A DNA stretch of 64,000 bases from an uncultured Pelagibacteraceae bacterium (GCA_902538445.1 CACBFE010000002.1:75759-139758), one strand, 5' to 3'; shown: positions 49,067 through 59,713, counted from the stretch's first letter. Program-made: numbers and translations. The notes: generated by a model not told the origin, from the letters alone.

Positions 49067-50296
49067 ATGCAAAATCTAAGATATGTAGGAAATAATTTAT
49101 TTGTTGAAAAACTGTCAATTAAGAATATTTTAAAAAAAAATAAAACACCTTTTTATATTTATTCGGAGAGTCAAATTGCTCTCAATTTTTTAAAGTTTGC
49201 CAACACATTTAAAAAAACTGATCCTTTAATTTGCTTTGCTGCGAAATCTAATAGTAATTTAAATATACTAAGAGTTCTTGGTAAATTAGGTGCTGGAGCC
49301 GATGTAGTTTCAGGTGGTGAATTATTAAAAGCCTTAAAAGCAGGTATTAGACCTAATAAAATTGTATTTTCTGGGGTGGGTAAAACTGAAGAGGAACTTA
49401 AAATTGCAATTAGTAAGAAAATATTATTAATCAATTGTGAATCTGAAAGTGAAGCTAAACTAGTAAATAATTTATCAAAAAAATTAAGAAAGAAAGTTTC
49501 AATAGGATTTAGATTAAATCCAAATGTTGATGCCAAAACACATAAAAATATATCAACTGGTAAAGCTGAAAATAAATTCGGCTTATCGATTAAAAATTTT
49601 AAGGTTTTTCTAAAAACAGTAAAAACTTTTAAAAATGTAAAATTAGAAGCTTTAAGTGTGCATATCGGTAGTCAAATATTGAACGATACACCTTTTAGAA
49701 AAACTCTAAACGTAATGCATAAATTAATAAAAGAATTAAAACTGAATTTGAAATATGTCGATTTAGGTGGTGGTTTCGGTATTAATTATACTGATAAAGA
49801 AAAACCAATTAATCTTATTAAATATTCTAAACTAGTACATAATTTTTCTAAAAAGTTAAATTGTAAAATAATCTTTGAACCTGGAAGATCTATTATTGGT
49901 AATACTGGTCTTCTAATAAGTAAAATACAATTTATTAAAAAAGGTGCTAATAAAGACTTTATTATACTAGATGCTGGTATGAATGATTTTATGCGCCCTG
50001 CTTTATATGAAGCTTTTCATAAAATTATTCCTATTTCTAAAAAATCATCAAGAATGAAAGGTAAAATAGAATTTGTTGGGCCAATTTGTGAAACCACTTG
50101 CAAATTTGGAGTTTATAAAAACTATCCTAAAATAAATGAAAATGAATTTGTGGCTATAACTAATGTTGGAGCTTATGGTTCTTCTTTATCCTCAAATTAT
50201 AATACAAGGCCGCTAGTTGCTGAAATTTTAATCAATAAAAATAAACTTAGATATATAAGAAAGAAACAAAATTTACTTAAATTGATTAATTCTTAA
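49067..50296 (+). CDS. lysA: Diaminopimelate decarboxylase
   Basis: CFAAKSNSNLNILRVLGKLGAGADVVSGGEL, VHIGSQI, GGGFGINY, EPGRSIIGNTG, GPICETTCKFG. Confidence 0.97.
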   Translation: MQNLRYVGNNLFVEKLSIKNILKKNKTPFYIYSESQIALNFLKFANTFKKTDPLICFAAKSNSNLNILRVLGKLGAGADVVSGGELLKALKAGIRPNKIVFSGVGKTEEELKIAISKKILLINCESESEAKLVNNLSKKLRKKVSIGFRLNPNVDAKTHKNISTGKAENKFGLSIKNFKVFLKTVKTFKNVKLEALSVHIGSQILNDTPFRKTLNVMHKLIKELKLNLKYVDLGGGFGINYTDKEKPINLIKYSKLVHNFSKKLNCKIIFEPGRSIIGNTGLLISKIQFIKKGANKDFIILDAGMNDFMRPALYEAFHKIIPISKKSSRMKGKIEFVGPICETTCKFGVYKNYPKINENEFVAITNVGAYGSSLSSNYNTRPLVAEILINKNKLRYIRKKQNLLKLINS

Positions 50297-51003
50297 TGCA
50301 ATTGATTAGATCACTAATTTTTAATATTTTTTTATACGTTGGCCTAATAACAATTTTTATTTTAGCTATTCCAACATTAGTTTTACCGAGTAAATTTACA
50401 ATATTTTTTGGTAGATTGTCTGCAAAATATATAGTGCTAATTTTAAGAATAATCTTAAATACAAAAGTAATTTTTCACGGGGAAGAAAATCTTAAAAAAG
50501 TAGAAAATTATTTTGTCGCTTCTGCACATCAATCTATGTTTGAGACTTTTGCTCTTCAAATACCCTTGGATGGTCCAATTTTTATTTTGAAAAAAGAACT
50601 GTTAAATATTCCTTTGTTTGGTTGGTATTTAAGAAAAATAGGTTCAATAGCAATCGTTAGAGAAACAACAACAAAAGAAAATTTAAACTTTTTTGATAAA
50701 GTAAAAGAAAGAATTGAAAAAAGTAAAAGGCCACTTTTAATATTTCCCCAGGGAACAAGAGTAAAACTTGGTGAACAACCACCTTTTAAAAAAGGAGTTG
50801 GTAGAATTTATAAAGCTCTAAATTTACCCTGTATTCCTGTAGCTCATAATGCTGGTAAAGTCTGGCCAAAGAATAGTTTTATGAAACACCCTGGTGATAT
50901 TCACATTTCATTTTTAGAACCAATCATGTCGGGTAAAGATAATGAAGAATTTACCAAAGATATAGAGAGTCAAATTTATACTGAAATAAGAAAGTTCTCT
51001 TAA
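50296..51003 (+). CDS. plsC: 1-acyl-sn-glycerol-3-phosphate acyltransferase
   Basis: SAHQSMFETF (HX4-like motif), FPQGTRVKLGE, GVGRIYKALNLPCIPVAHNAG. Confidence 0.92.
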   Translation: MQLIRSLIFNIFLYVGLITIFILAIPTLVLPSKFTIFFGRLSAKYIVLILRIILNTKVIFHGEENLKKVENYFVASAHQSMFETFALQIPLDGPIFILKKELLNIPLFGWYLRKIGSIAIVRETTTKENLNFFDKVKERIEKSKRPLLIFPQGTRVKLGEQPPFKKGVGRIYKALNLPCIPVAHNAGKVWPKNSFMKHPGDIHISFLEPIMSGKDNEEFTKDIESQIYTEIRKFS

Positions 51004-51900
51004 TTATTTTCTTCCAAAACCTGGTTTGTCAGTATCTTGACCAGCTTCAATAATTTCTTTTCTCACTTTTTTAGTTGATGAAAAAATCTCTAAAAGTTTT
51101 TTACTATCTTTATTTTTTATGGCATCTTTTATTTCATCTAGATTCTTAGAATAATTGTCTAAAACTTTTAAGATATTTTCACTATTATCAATAAATATAT
51201 CTTTCCACATTAAAGGGTCTGATGCTGCTATTCTTGTAAAATCTCTTAATCCACCTGCACTATACTGAATGACATCGTCCTTAAATTTGTCTTCTTTGTT
51301 AATTGCTGTTTTTACAATACTGTAAGCTACGGCATGTGGTAAATGGCTGGTTAATGATAAAACATAATCATGATCTTCAAATGTCATACGTTTAGTCTTG
51401 CTTCCAAGCTTTGACCAAAAATTTTCTAAAGATTCTATTTTATCCTCGGCTACTTTTTTATCAGCAGATATTATGCACCATCTATTTTTAAATAAACTTG
51501 CAAAACCTGCCTCTGGACCACTGTATTCTGTTCCAGCTATAGGATGTGAAGCAATCCAATTTACATTTTTAAGATTTAAATTGCTGATAATTTTATTCAC
51601 TTCTTTTTTTGCAGAACCTGTATCGGTTAAAATTACATTTTCTTTCAAACTAGTATGAATAGATAAAAGTATTTCTTTATAGCTACTTAAAGGAGTAGCA
51701 ATCACTACTAAATCGGAGTCCTTTACGACATCTGAAATGTTACTGAAAGTTTTTACTGAAAAATTCTTTTTCAAATAATCAATAACTTTCGATGATTTAT
51801 CGTAAGCAGTTATTTTAGTTGCTAATTTTTTTTCTTCTAATGCTCTCAAAATAGAAGTGCCAATTAAACCACATCCAATTATACTTATTTTATTAAACAT
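51004..51900 (-). CDS. tyrA: Prephenate/arogenate dehydrogenase
   Basis: IIGCGLIGTSILRALEE, HPIAGTEYSGPEAG, SLTSHLPHAVAYS, SAGGLRDFTRIAASDPLMWKDI. Confidence 0.95.
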   Translation of the reverse strand: MFNKISIIGCGLIGTSILRALEEKKLATKITAYDKSSKVIDYLKKNFSVKTFSNISDVVKDSDLVVIATPLSSYKEILLSIHTSLKENVILTDTGSAKKEVNKIISNLNLKNVNWIASHPIAGTEYSGPEAGFASLFKNRWCIISADKKVAEDKIESLENFWSKLGSKTKRMTFEDHDYVLSLTSHLPHAVAYSIVKTAINKEDKFKDDVIQYSAGGLRDFTRIAASDPLMWKDIFIDNSENILKVLDNYSKNLDEIKDAIKNKDSKKLLEIFSSTKKVRKEIIEAGQDTDKPGFGRK

Positions 51901-52975
51901 TTAATATTCTTTTCATTTTGAAAATTAATTTTCTATTTTCTTCACTTTTTCCGATCGTAATTCTTAATGAATTCTTAATACCATAAACATCCATTTTACG
52001 AACTAAAATTCCTGCTTTCGCTAATAATTTAAAAACTCTTGATGAATTAATTTTTACTTTATCAAATTTAACTAATAAAAAATTGCTATAGCTTTTATTA
52101 GTTTCAATTTTCATTTTTTTAAATTCATTAAACATTTTTTTATTCCAATTGTTAACGTGTTTAATTTCTTTATTTAACCAAGCGCTATCTTTTACTGCAG
52201 CAGATGCAGCAAACAAAGCTGCTTTGTTTACATTAAAAGGTGGCTTAATTTTATTTAACGTATCAATAATTTCTTTTGATCCATATCCCCACCCAACTCT
52301 CAATCCTGCTAGGCCATAGATTTTTGAAAATGTTCTTGTCATTACCACATTTTTAAAGTTAGAAAATAATTTTAAAGCTGAAGAATAATTTTTTTGTTTT
52401 ACATATTCAAAATAAGCATCATCAACTACTAACAAAATATTGCTTCGTAGTTTTTTTCGTAAAAACAACAAATCTTTTTTCGCAATATAGGTCCCGGTTG
52501 GATTATTAGGATTAGCCAAAAATACAACTTTTGTCTTGGTAGTTACTTTTTTTAAAATATCTTTTACTGAAACTGTAAAATTATTTTCATTTGAATAAAT
52601 AACTTTTGCTCCATTCATTTTGCTATAAATTCTATAAATAATAAAACTATATTTAGGCACAATTACCTCGTCACCTTTTTTTAGGTATGCTTTACAAATT
52701 AATTCAAAAATTTGATCTGACCCTGATCCCAAAATAACTCTATTTTTATCTAATTTAAATTTTTTTGATAAAGTTTCTCTTAAGAAAGTACCATTGGTAT
52801 CGGGATATCTTGCAAAACTTTTTGATACTTTTATATATTCTTTTTTTGCTTTCGGACTAGGTCCAAGTGCAGACTCGTTAGCTGATAATTTTATCTTAGC
52901 TAGTCTATTTTTAAATACGCTCATTCCTGCTACGTATTTTTCAGTAATTATATTATTTGGTTTAGGTAACCTCAT
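51893..52975 (-). CDS. hisC: Histidinol-phosphate/aromatic aminotransferase
   Basis: ANPNNPTGTYI, VDDAYFEYV, TRTFSKIYGLAGLRVGWGYG; overlaps tyrA by 8 nt. Confidence 0.93.
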   Translation of the reverse strand: MRLPKPNNIITEKYVAGMSVFKNRLAKIKLSANESALGPSPKAKKEYIKVSKSFARYPDTNGTFLRETLSKKFKLDKNRVILGSGSDQIFELICKAYLKKGDEVIVPKYSFIIYRIYSKMNGAKVIYSNENNFTVSVKDILKKVTTKTKVVFLANPNNPTGTYIAKKDLLFLRKKLRSNILLVVDDAYFEYVKQKNYSSALKLFSNFKNVVMTRTFSKIYGLAGLRVGWGYGSKEIIDTLNKIKPPFNVNKAALFAASAAVKDSAWLNKEIKHVNNWNKKMFNEFKKMKIETNKSYSNFLLVKFDKVKINSSRVFKLLAKAGILVRKMDVYGIKNSLRITIGKSEENRKLIFKMKRILNV

Positions 52976-53067
52976 TTATTAATGTAATATCCAAATTGTT
53001 AGAGTTTTTCTAGAAATCTTTATCTTATATAAAATTGACAAGTTTGTGATGATCTAGTAAATAGATA

Positions 53068-53119
53068 ACGCGCTGATTTAACCATATTGCAAGCGCATAA
53101 TAAATTTAGCTAAAAAGGG
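53068..53119 (+). ncRNA. SAM-II riboswitch aptamer
   Basis: ACGCGCTGATTTAACCATATTGCAAGCGCATAATAAATTTAGCTAAAAAGGG closely matches the remembered SAM-II consensus (GCGCUGAUUUAACC...UUGCAAGCGC...AAAU-UAGCUAAAAAGGG), directly upstream of metX. Confidence 0.93.
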
Positions 53120-53123
53120 AGAT

Positions 53124-53149
53124 GCCCAGTTTAGCTGGGCTTTTTTTTT
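53124..53149 (+). terminator. Riboswitch expression-platform terminator
   Basis: GCCCAG-tttag-CTGGGC followed by nine T. Confidence 0.88.
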
Positions 53150-53152
53150 GGA

Positions 53153-54291
53153 TGAATAGAAAAATTGAGACTATAAATAAGATTACTATTACTAAACCGC
53201 TCAAGCTTGATTGTGGAAAAACCATTAAGAATTTTCCTCTAGCCTATGAAACCTATGGAAAGCTTAATGAGAACAAAGATAACGCTATATTAGTATTCCA
53301 CGCTTTAACGGGTGATCAATTTGTAACTGGCACAAACCCTATAACAAATAAAGAAGGCTGGTGGGTCACCGCTGTTGGTCCTGGCAAGGCTATTGATACA
53401 GATAAATATTTTGTGATTTGTGCAAATGTAATTGGTGGATGTATGGGATCTCTTGGACCAAAAGATACGAATCCTGAAAACAACCAGCCCTACGGTTTAG
53501 ATTTTCCAGTTATCACAATTAAAGATATGGTGAAAGCACAAGAGTCTTTATTGGAACACCTTGGTATAAAAAAACTTTTATGTGCTACTGGTGGATCAAT
53601 GGGCGGAATGCAGTTATTACAATTTTGCGCAACATTTCCTGATAAAGCTTTTTCAGCTATTCCGATAGCTTGTAGTTCGAGTCATAGTGCGCAAAATATT
53701 GCACTTAATGAACTTGCACGCCAAGCTATAATGGCTGACCCTGTATGGGATAATGGAAAATATGTATCAAAAAATGTGCAGCCTAAAAATGGCTTAGCAG
53801 TTGCAAGAATGGTTGGACATATAAGTTATTTATCTGAAAAAGGTATGCAGGAAAAATTTGGAAGAAAATTACAAGAAAAAGCTGATTACGAATTTAGTTT
53901 TAACGCAGATTTTCAGGTAGAGAGTTATTTAAGACACCAAGGTTATGCTTTTGTGGAAAGATTTGATGCAAATTCAATTCTTTATATAACTAGAGCAATG
54001 GATTATTTTGATCTTTCTAAACAATATAAAGGTGGGTTAGTTGAAGCTTTTAAAAATCAAGACACGAAATTTTTAGTAATATCATTTTCTTCAGACTGGC
54101 TTTATACAACAAAAGAAAATAAGGATATAGTAATTGCATTAAATGCATCTGGTGCTGATGTTTCCTATTCAGAAATAGTAACAGACAGGGGGCATGACTC
54201 CTTCTTGCTAAATGAACCAGAATTTTTAAAAACTCTTAAAGGTTTTATAGATTCAATGTATGAAAAGTTTAAAAATGAAAAAAGAATTTAA
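53153..54291 (+). CDS. metX: Homoserine O-acetyltransferase
   Basis: [38 protein letters not shown]. The ORF-track start at 53122 lies in the terminator; ATG at 53153 ([10 protein letters not shown]) is preferred. Confidence 0.95.
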
Positions 54292-54868
54292 AGTAATAGC
54301 TGAATTATTACCTAACAACACAAGAGTCTTGGATGTTGGTTGTGGAGATGGATCTCTAATGAATTTCCTAAAAGAGGAAAAAAATATAGAGGTACGTGGA
54401 TTAGAACTTAATCAAGAAAATGTGCAACAATGCATACACAAAGGTTTACCAGTTATACAGGGGAACGCTGAAACTGAACTTCATCAATTTCCTAATCAAT
54501 CTTTTGACTACGTTGTGCTTAGCCAAACGTTACAAGCTTTTTATAATCCAGAAGAAGTTTTAAAAAATCTTTTGAGAATAGGCAAAGCAGTAGTTATTTC
54601 AATTCCAAATTTTGGATATTGGAAAGTAAGGATGAAACTTTTATTATTTGGTGAAATGCCGGTTACAAAAACATTACCAAATACTTGGTATAACACTCCT
54701 AACTTACATATGTGTACTATTAAAGATCTATTTAAGTTTTGTTATGAGAAAAATATAAATATCAAACAAGTAATTGGAGTTAATGAAGATAAAACTTCAT
54801 TAATAAAAAAAAGCAATTTAGAAATAAAAAATCTCTTTTCAAAATTAGGGATTTTTTTGATAGGGTAA
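54260..54868 (+). CDS. metW: Methionine biosynthesis protein MetW
   Basis: [81 protein letters not shown]. Confidence 0.95.
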   Translation: MKSLKMKKEFKVIAELLPNNTRVLDVGCGDGSLMNFLKEEKNIEVRGLELNQENVQQCIHKGLPVIQGNAETELHQFPNQSFDYVVLSQTLQAFYNPEEVLKNLLRIGKAVVISIPNFGYWKVRMKLLLFGEMPVTKTLPNTWYNTPNLHMCTIKDLFKFCYEKNINIKQVIGVNEDKTSLIKKSNLEIKNLFSKLGIFLIG

Positions 54869-55627
54869 ATGATTGTAGAAATTATTCCATGCTTAAGTGA
54901 CAATTACAGTTATTTAATTCATGAAAAAGAAACAGGCACTGTTTCAATAGTAGATCCTTCTGAATTTAATGCCTGTGATAAAATAATAAATAAATATAAA
55001 AAGTTAGATTTTATTTTAAATACTCATCATCATGCTGATCATGTTGGCGCTAACCTTGAACTTAAAAAAAAATATAACTCAAAAATTTTAGGCTCAAACT
55101 CAGATGAAAATCGTATTCCAGGAATAGATATATTGCTTGCAGAAAATCAAAAGCACAAAATTGGAAATTTAGAATTTGAAGTAATTTTTATTCCAGGCCA
55201 TACAAAAGGCCATATAGCTTTTTTCTTTAAAAAGGAAAAAATTGCTTTTACTGGAGACACGTTATTTTCTTTAGGCTGTGGTAGAATATTTGAAGGCACT
55301 CACGAGGAAATGTTTAATTCTTTAAATAAAATAAAAAATCTTCCTCCTGATACAAAAATATATTGTGGACACGAGTATACAAATTCAAATTTAAATTTCT
55401 GTTTAGAGCATGATCCAAAAAATACCTATTTAAAAGATAAAAAAATTGACATCGAAAAAAAACTTAACTCTAACCAGCCGACTATTCCATCTACTCTAGA
55501 TGACGAACTTAAAACAAATATTTTTCTTAGGTGCGATGACCCTGAAATAAAGCAAGGCTTAGGATTAAAAGATTCAACCGATGTTGAAGTTTTTTCAAAA
55601 TTACGAGATTTAAAGGACTCTTTTTAG
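54869..55627 (+). CDS. gloB: Hydroxyacylglutathione hydrolase (glyoxalase II)
   Basis: THHHADHVGAN, PGHTKGHIAF, TGDTLFSLGCGRIFEGT, CGHEYTNSN. Confidence 0.95.
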   Translation: MIVEIIPCLSDNYSYLIHEKETGTVSIVDPSEFNACDKIINKYKKLDFILNTHHHADHVGANLELKKKYNSKILGSNSDENRIPGIDILLAENQKHKIGNLEFEVIFIPGHTKGHIAFFFKKEKIAFTGDTLFSLGCGRIFEGTHEEMFNSLNKIKNLPPDTKIYCGHEYTNSNLNFCLEHDPKNTYLKDKKIDIEKKLNSNQPTIPSTLDDELKTNIFLRCDDPEIKQGLGLKDSTDVEVFSKLRDLKDSF

Positions 55628-55638
55628 CTCCAATAATC

Positions 55639-55666
55639 TTGACTTACTAGCGCTTAGAGCTATATT
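55639..55666 (+). promoter_or_regulatory. Putative sigma70 promoter for rplU-rpmA
   Basis: TTGACT, 16-nt spacer, TATATT upstream of rplU. Confidence 0.6.
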
Positions 55667-55692
55667 GCGTGGAAATTAGAAAAAGAGATATT

Positions 55693-56100
55693 ATGTCATT
55701 TGCTATAATAGAAACTGGTGGAAAACAATACAAAGTAACCGCAAGTAAAATATTAGAAATTGAAAAACTTAACGCTAAAGTTGGTGAAACCATTAAGTTT
55801 GATAATGTTTTACTTTTAAACGACGACAAAAGTACCGAGGTTGGTAGTCCTAAAGTCGAAGGAGCTGCAGTAGAGGCTAAACTTTTAGACAATGTTAAAG
55901 ATAGAACTGTATTAATTTTTCATAAAAGAAGAAGAAAACATTCCAGAAAAAAGAATGGTCATAGACAACGTCATTCAAAGATACAAATAACGAAAATTTT
56001 AGCAAAAGGCGGAAAAGTTATAGATGAAGCAAAAATTGTTGAGAAAAAGAAAGCTATTAAAGTAGAGAAAAAAGTTATAAAAAAAGTAGCAAAAAAATAG
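55693..56100 (+). CDS. rplU: 50S ribosomal protein L21
   Basis: MSFAIIETGGKQYKVTASKILEIEKL...FHKRRRKHSRKKNGHRQRHSKIQI, with Lys-rich C-terminal extension. Start moved from 55669 to the internal ATG. Confidence 0.96.
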   Translation: MSFAIIETGGKQYKVTASKILEIEKLNAKVGETIKFDNVLLLNDDKSTEVGSPKVEGAAVEAKLLDNVKDRTVLIFHKRRRKHSRKKNGHRQRHSKIQITKILAKGGKVIDEAKIVEKKKAIKVEKKVIKKVAKK

Positions 56101-56108
56101 GAAATTAA

Positions 56109-56363
56109 ATGGCAACTAAAAAAGCAGGTGGATCATCGAAAAACGGCCGAGATAGTAAAGGTAGACGTTTAGGAGTAAAAAAATACGGTGATCAAGATGT
56201 AATACCTGGAAACATTATAGTCAGACAAAGAGGAACTAAAATTCACCCTGGTGATAATGTTGGTATAGGTAAAGATCACTCAATTTTTTCTTTGATTAAA
56301 GGAAAAGTTAAATTTAAAAAATCTAAATTAAACAGAACTTTTGTTTCTGTAATCCCCAATTAA
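56109..56363 (+). CDS. rpmA: 50S ribosomal protein L27
   Basis: [29 protein letters not shown]... Confidence 0.97.
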   Translation: MATKKAGGSSKNGRDSKGRRLGVKKYGDQDVIPGNIIVRQRGTKIHPGDNVGIGKDHSIFSLIKGKVKFKKSKLNRTFVSVIPN

Positions 56364-56367
56364 ATCT

Positions 56368-56393
56368 ATATAAATAACCAAAGTTATTTATAT
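56368..56393. repeat. Perfect AT hairpin between rpmA and obgE
   Basis: ATATAAATAA-ccaaag-TTATTTATAT, 10-bp stem with 6-nt loop. Confidence 0.65.
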
Positions 56394-56403
56394 TATAGTA
56401 AGA

Positions 56404-57387
56404 ATGAAATTTTTAGATCAAGCAAAGATTTATATTAAAGCTGGAAGTGGTGGGTCAGGTTCTGCAAGCTTCAGAAGAGAAAAATTTGTGGAATATGGCG
56501 GACCAGATGGTGGAGATGGTGGAGATGGTGGGTCAATAATTATTGAATCTGATAGAAACCTTAATACATTAATTGATTTCAGGTATGCTCAACATTTTAA
56601 AGCCCAACATGGAAAACCTGGGAGTAAAAGAAATAAAACTGGAGCCAATGGAGAAGATTTGATTTTAAAAGTACCTTTAGGAACCCAAATATATGAGGAA
56701 GATAATAATACATTAATTTATGACTTTACTAAGAATAAAGAAAAATATCTTGTGGCATCGGGTGGCAAAGGTGGACTCGGTAACGTAAGATTTAAAAGCT
56801 CAACAAATAGAGCGCCAAGAAAAAAAACTAATGGAAAATTAGGTGAAGAATTTTGGATATGGCTTCAATTAAAAGTAATTGCGGATATTGGAATTATTGG
56901 TAAGCCAAATGCTGGTAAATCTAGTTTGCTCGCAGCGATAACAAGAGCTAAGCCAAAAATAGCAAACTATCCTTTTACAACAATTAATCCAAATTTAGGA
57001 GTGTCTTACTACGGAGGGAAAGAGATTACTTTAGCTGATATTCCTGGTTTAGTAGAAGGTGCGCATAAAGGTATTGGTCTTGGAGATAAATTCTTAAGAC
57101 ATATAGAAAGGTGTAAAATTTTACTTCACTTAATAGATTTATCAGATTACGACTTATTAAGTTCTTATAAGAAAATTAAATTGGAATTATCTAATTATGA
57201 TAAAGATTTAGTAAAAAAGAAAGAAATCATTTTTTTTAATAAATCAGATTTATTAGATGATAATGAAATAAATGAAAAATTGAAAAAATTTAAAAAAAAA
57301 ATTAAAACTAAATATGAAGTTGTATCTGTTTATTCTAGTAAAGACATTCAAAAAATAAAAAAATTATTAATTAAATATGCTAATTAA
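56404..57387 (+). CDS. obgE: GTPase Obg/CgtA
   Basis: Gly-rich Obg domain (GGPDGGDGGDGGSIII), GIIGKPNAGKSSLLAAIT, ADIPGLVEGAHKGIGLG. Confidence 0.97.
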   Translation: MKFLDQAKIYIKAGSGGSGSASFRREKFVEYGGPDGGDGGDGGSIIIESDRNLNTLIDFRYAQHFKAQHGKPGSKRNKTGANGEDLILKVPLGTQIYEEDNNTLIYDFTKNKEKYLVASGGKGGLGNVRFKSSTNRAPRKKTNGKLGEEFWIWLQLKVIADIGIIGKPNAGKSSLLAAITRAKPKIANYPFTTINPNLGVSYYGGKEITLADIPGLVEGAHKGIGLGDKFLRHIERCKILLHLIDLSDYDLLSSYKKIKLELSNYDKDLVKKKEIIFFNKSDLLDDNEINEKLKKFKKKIKTKYEVVSVYSSKDIQKIKKLLIKYAN

Positions 57388-58468
57388 AAACGCGAATAAA
57401 ATAGTTTTAAAACTTGGATCTGCAACCGTAATTGATGCAAAAGGTAATTTCAAAGAAAAGTGGGTAACTTCTCTTATTAAAGATATTAAAAAATACGGAA
57501 AAGGAAAAGACTTTGTAATTGTCTCATCAGGTGCAATTGCTCTTGGCCAAAAATATCTAAAGATTAAAAAAAGAAAAATTAAACTAGAAATGAGCCAGGC
57601 TATAGCTGCTGTTGGACAAATTCATTTAGCTGGAGAATTTCAGAAACTATTTGATAAATATAAGATAAAAACTGGTCAAATTTTAATCAGCCCAGATGAC
57701 ACCGAGCAAAGAAGAAGGGCTATTAATGTAAGAAGAACATTTGATAATTTGTTTAAACTTAAGGCGATTCCTGTAGTCAATGAAAATGACTCAACTGCTA
57801 CTAGTGAAATTAAATATGGAGATAATGATAGGTTAGCTGCAAGAGTGGCCCAGATTATTGGGGCTGATGTGCTAATTTTATTTTCTGATGTTGATGGACT
57901 ATACGATAAGTCGAAAGGTAAACAAATTGTCAGAGAAGTAACTTCGATTAATGAGAAAATCGAGTCTATGACAGACAACAAGAAAAATAAATTTGGTTCG
58001 GGAGGTATTGCTACAAAGTTAGATGCTGCTAAGATTTGTATGAATTCAGGTAGTCATATGTTTATCGCTAATGGTAAGGTAAATAGTCCAATTTCAAATA
58101 TGATTAAAAATAAAAAATATACTCATTTCTTCCCAAAAATTTCTACATTAGACGCGAGAAAAAAATGGATTATAGGTTCCCTTAATTACAATGGAACTAT
58201 CTATATTGATAATGGAGCAGCTAAAGCTTTATCAAATGGTAAAAGCCTACTCGCGGCTGGTATAACTAAGATTAATGGAAATTTCAAAAAAGGAGAAAAT
58301 GTAATAATCTTAGATCAGAATAATAATCAGCTTGCTCGTGGGCTATCATCATTTAGCTCTGTGGAAATAGATAAAATTAAAGGCAAGCAAAGTAAAGAGA
58401 TAGAAACAATTCTTGGTTATCTAAGTAAAACTGAGGTCATTCATAAAGATGATATGGTATTATTATAA
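57377..58468 (+). CDS. proB: Glutamate 5-kinase
   Basis: VLKLGSATV, FVIVSSGAIALG, VNENDSTAT, DNDRLAARVAQIIGADVLILFSDVDGLY; C-terminal PUA-like domain. Confidence 0.96.
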   Translation: MLIKNANKIVLKLGSATVIDAKGNFKEKWVTSLIKDIKKYGKGKDFVIVSSGAIALGQKYLKIKKRKIKLEMSQAIAAVGQIHLAGEFQKLFDKYKIKTGQILISPDDTEQRRRAINVRRTFDNLFKLKAIPVVNENDSTATSEIKYGDNDRLAARVAQIIGADVLILFSDVDGLYDKSKGKQIVREVTSINEKIESMTDNKKNKFGSGGIATKLDAAKICMNSGSHMFIANGKVNSPISNMIKNKKYTHFFPKISTLDARKKWIIGSLNYNGTIYIDNGAAKALSNGKSLLAAGITKINGNFKKGENVIILDQNNNQLARGLSSFSSVEIDKIKGKQSKEIETILGYLSKTEVIHKDDMVLL

Positions 58469-59710
58469 ATGAATTATTTAGAAACAGTTGGAAAAAACGC
58501 GAAAAAAGCCTTTGAGGATTTAAAGAACGTAAAACATAAAAAGATAAAAAAAGTTTTAGAAAGTTACAATCGATCTCTTCTAAAAAATACAAACAAAATA
58601 ATCAGAGAAAATTTAAAAGATGTAAAAAACGTTAAAAGAAAACATTTAGTAGACAGGCTTATTTTAAATAAAAAGAGAATAGAAGGTATTAGGCACTCAA
58701 TAAATGAAATAGCAAAGTTTAAAGATCCGATTGGAAGAGTTTTAGAAACATGGCGCAGACCAAATAACTTAATTATTAAAAGAGTTACAACTCCAATCGG
58801 AGTCATAGGCGTAATATATGAAAGCAGACCTAATGTAACTGCTGATGTTGCAGCATTATGTTTTAAATCAGGAAACTGTTCTATTTTAAGAGGTGGATCA
58901 GAAGCTTTTAATTCAAATAGATTATTAGCTAATTTGTTCAGAGATAATTTACGAAAAAATAATGTCAATCAAAACTGTGTTCAATTTATTGAAAATCAAA
59001 AAAGATCAATAGTAGATCAATTATTATCAAAAATGAGTGCGTACATTGATGTGATTGTACCAAGAGGGGGGAAAGGACTTGTAGCAAAAGTACAAAAATT
59101 TTCTAACGTACATGTAATTGGTCATCTTGAAGGATTGTGCCACATTTATGTTGATAAAAGTGCAAATATAAATATGGCTAGGGATTTAATTATTAATGCA
59201 AAAATGAGAAGGACAAGTATTTGCGGTGCAGTTGAAACTCTTCTTATTGAAGAAAAAGCTTTAAAATCACATGCTAAAGAAATAATTAATGGGCTTTTAG
59301 ACTCTGGCTGCGAAGTTAGAGCTGATAAAAAAGTTAACAAAATTTTTAAAGGAAAATTAAAAAAAACCACTGTGAGAGATTGGAAGACAGAATACCTTGA
59401 TGCAATTATTTCAGTTAAAACAGTTAAAAATGTAAAAGGTGCTATCGAACATATTTTGAAATATGGTACGATGCACACCGATAGTATAATCACTAACAAC
59501 AAAAAGTATGCTGAGATTTTTTTAAATGGAGTTAATAGTTCAATAGCTATGCATAATGTTTCTACTCAATTTGCTGATGGTGGTGAATTCGGTTTCGGCG
59601 GCGAAATAGGTATTTCTACAAACAAACTTCCACCTAGAGGTCCTGTAGGAATAAACCAACTAACTTCATACAAATATCTTGTTTCTGGAAATGGAATTGT
59701 TAGACCATAA
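58469..59710 (+). CDS. proA: Gamma-glutamyl phosphate reductase
   Basis: TPIGVIGVIYESRPNVTADVAALCFKSGNCSILRGGSEA, MHTDSIITNN, FGFGGEIGISTNKLPPRGPVG. Confidence 0.97.
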   Translation: MNYLETVGKNAKKAFEDLKNVKHKKIKKVLESYNRSLLKNTNKIIRENLKDVKNVKRKHLVDRLILNKKRIEGIRHSINEIAKFKDPIGRVLETWRRPNNLIIKRVTTPIGVIGVIYESRPNVTADVAALCFKSGNCSILRGGSEAFNSNRLLANLFRDNLRKNNVNQNCVQFIENQKRSIVDQLLSKMSAYIDVIVPRGGKGLVAKVQKFSNVHVIGHLEGLCHIYVDKSANINMARDLIINAKMRRTSICGAVETLLIEEKALKSHAKEIINGLLDSGCEVRADKKVNKIFKGKLKKTTVRDWKTEYLDAIISVKTVKNVKGAIEHILKYGTMHTDSIITNNKKYAEIFLNGVNSSIAMHNVSTQFADGGEFGFGGEIGISTNKLPPRGPVGINQLTSYKYLVSGNGIVRP

Positions 59711-59713
59711 TTA

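Noticed and set aside
53122-53152. metX N-terminal extension [10 protein letters not shown]
   Set aside because: Encoded by the riboswitch terminator hairpin and T-tract; ATG at 53153 fits better.
58564-59502. Minus-strand ORFs of 134 and 118 aa
   Set aside because: Shadow ORFs antisense to proA.
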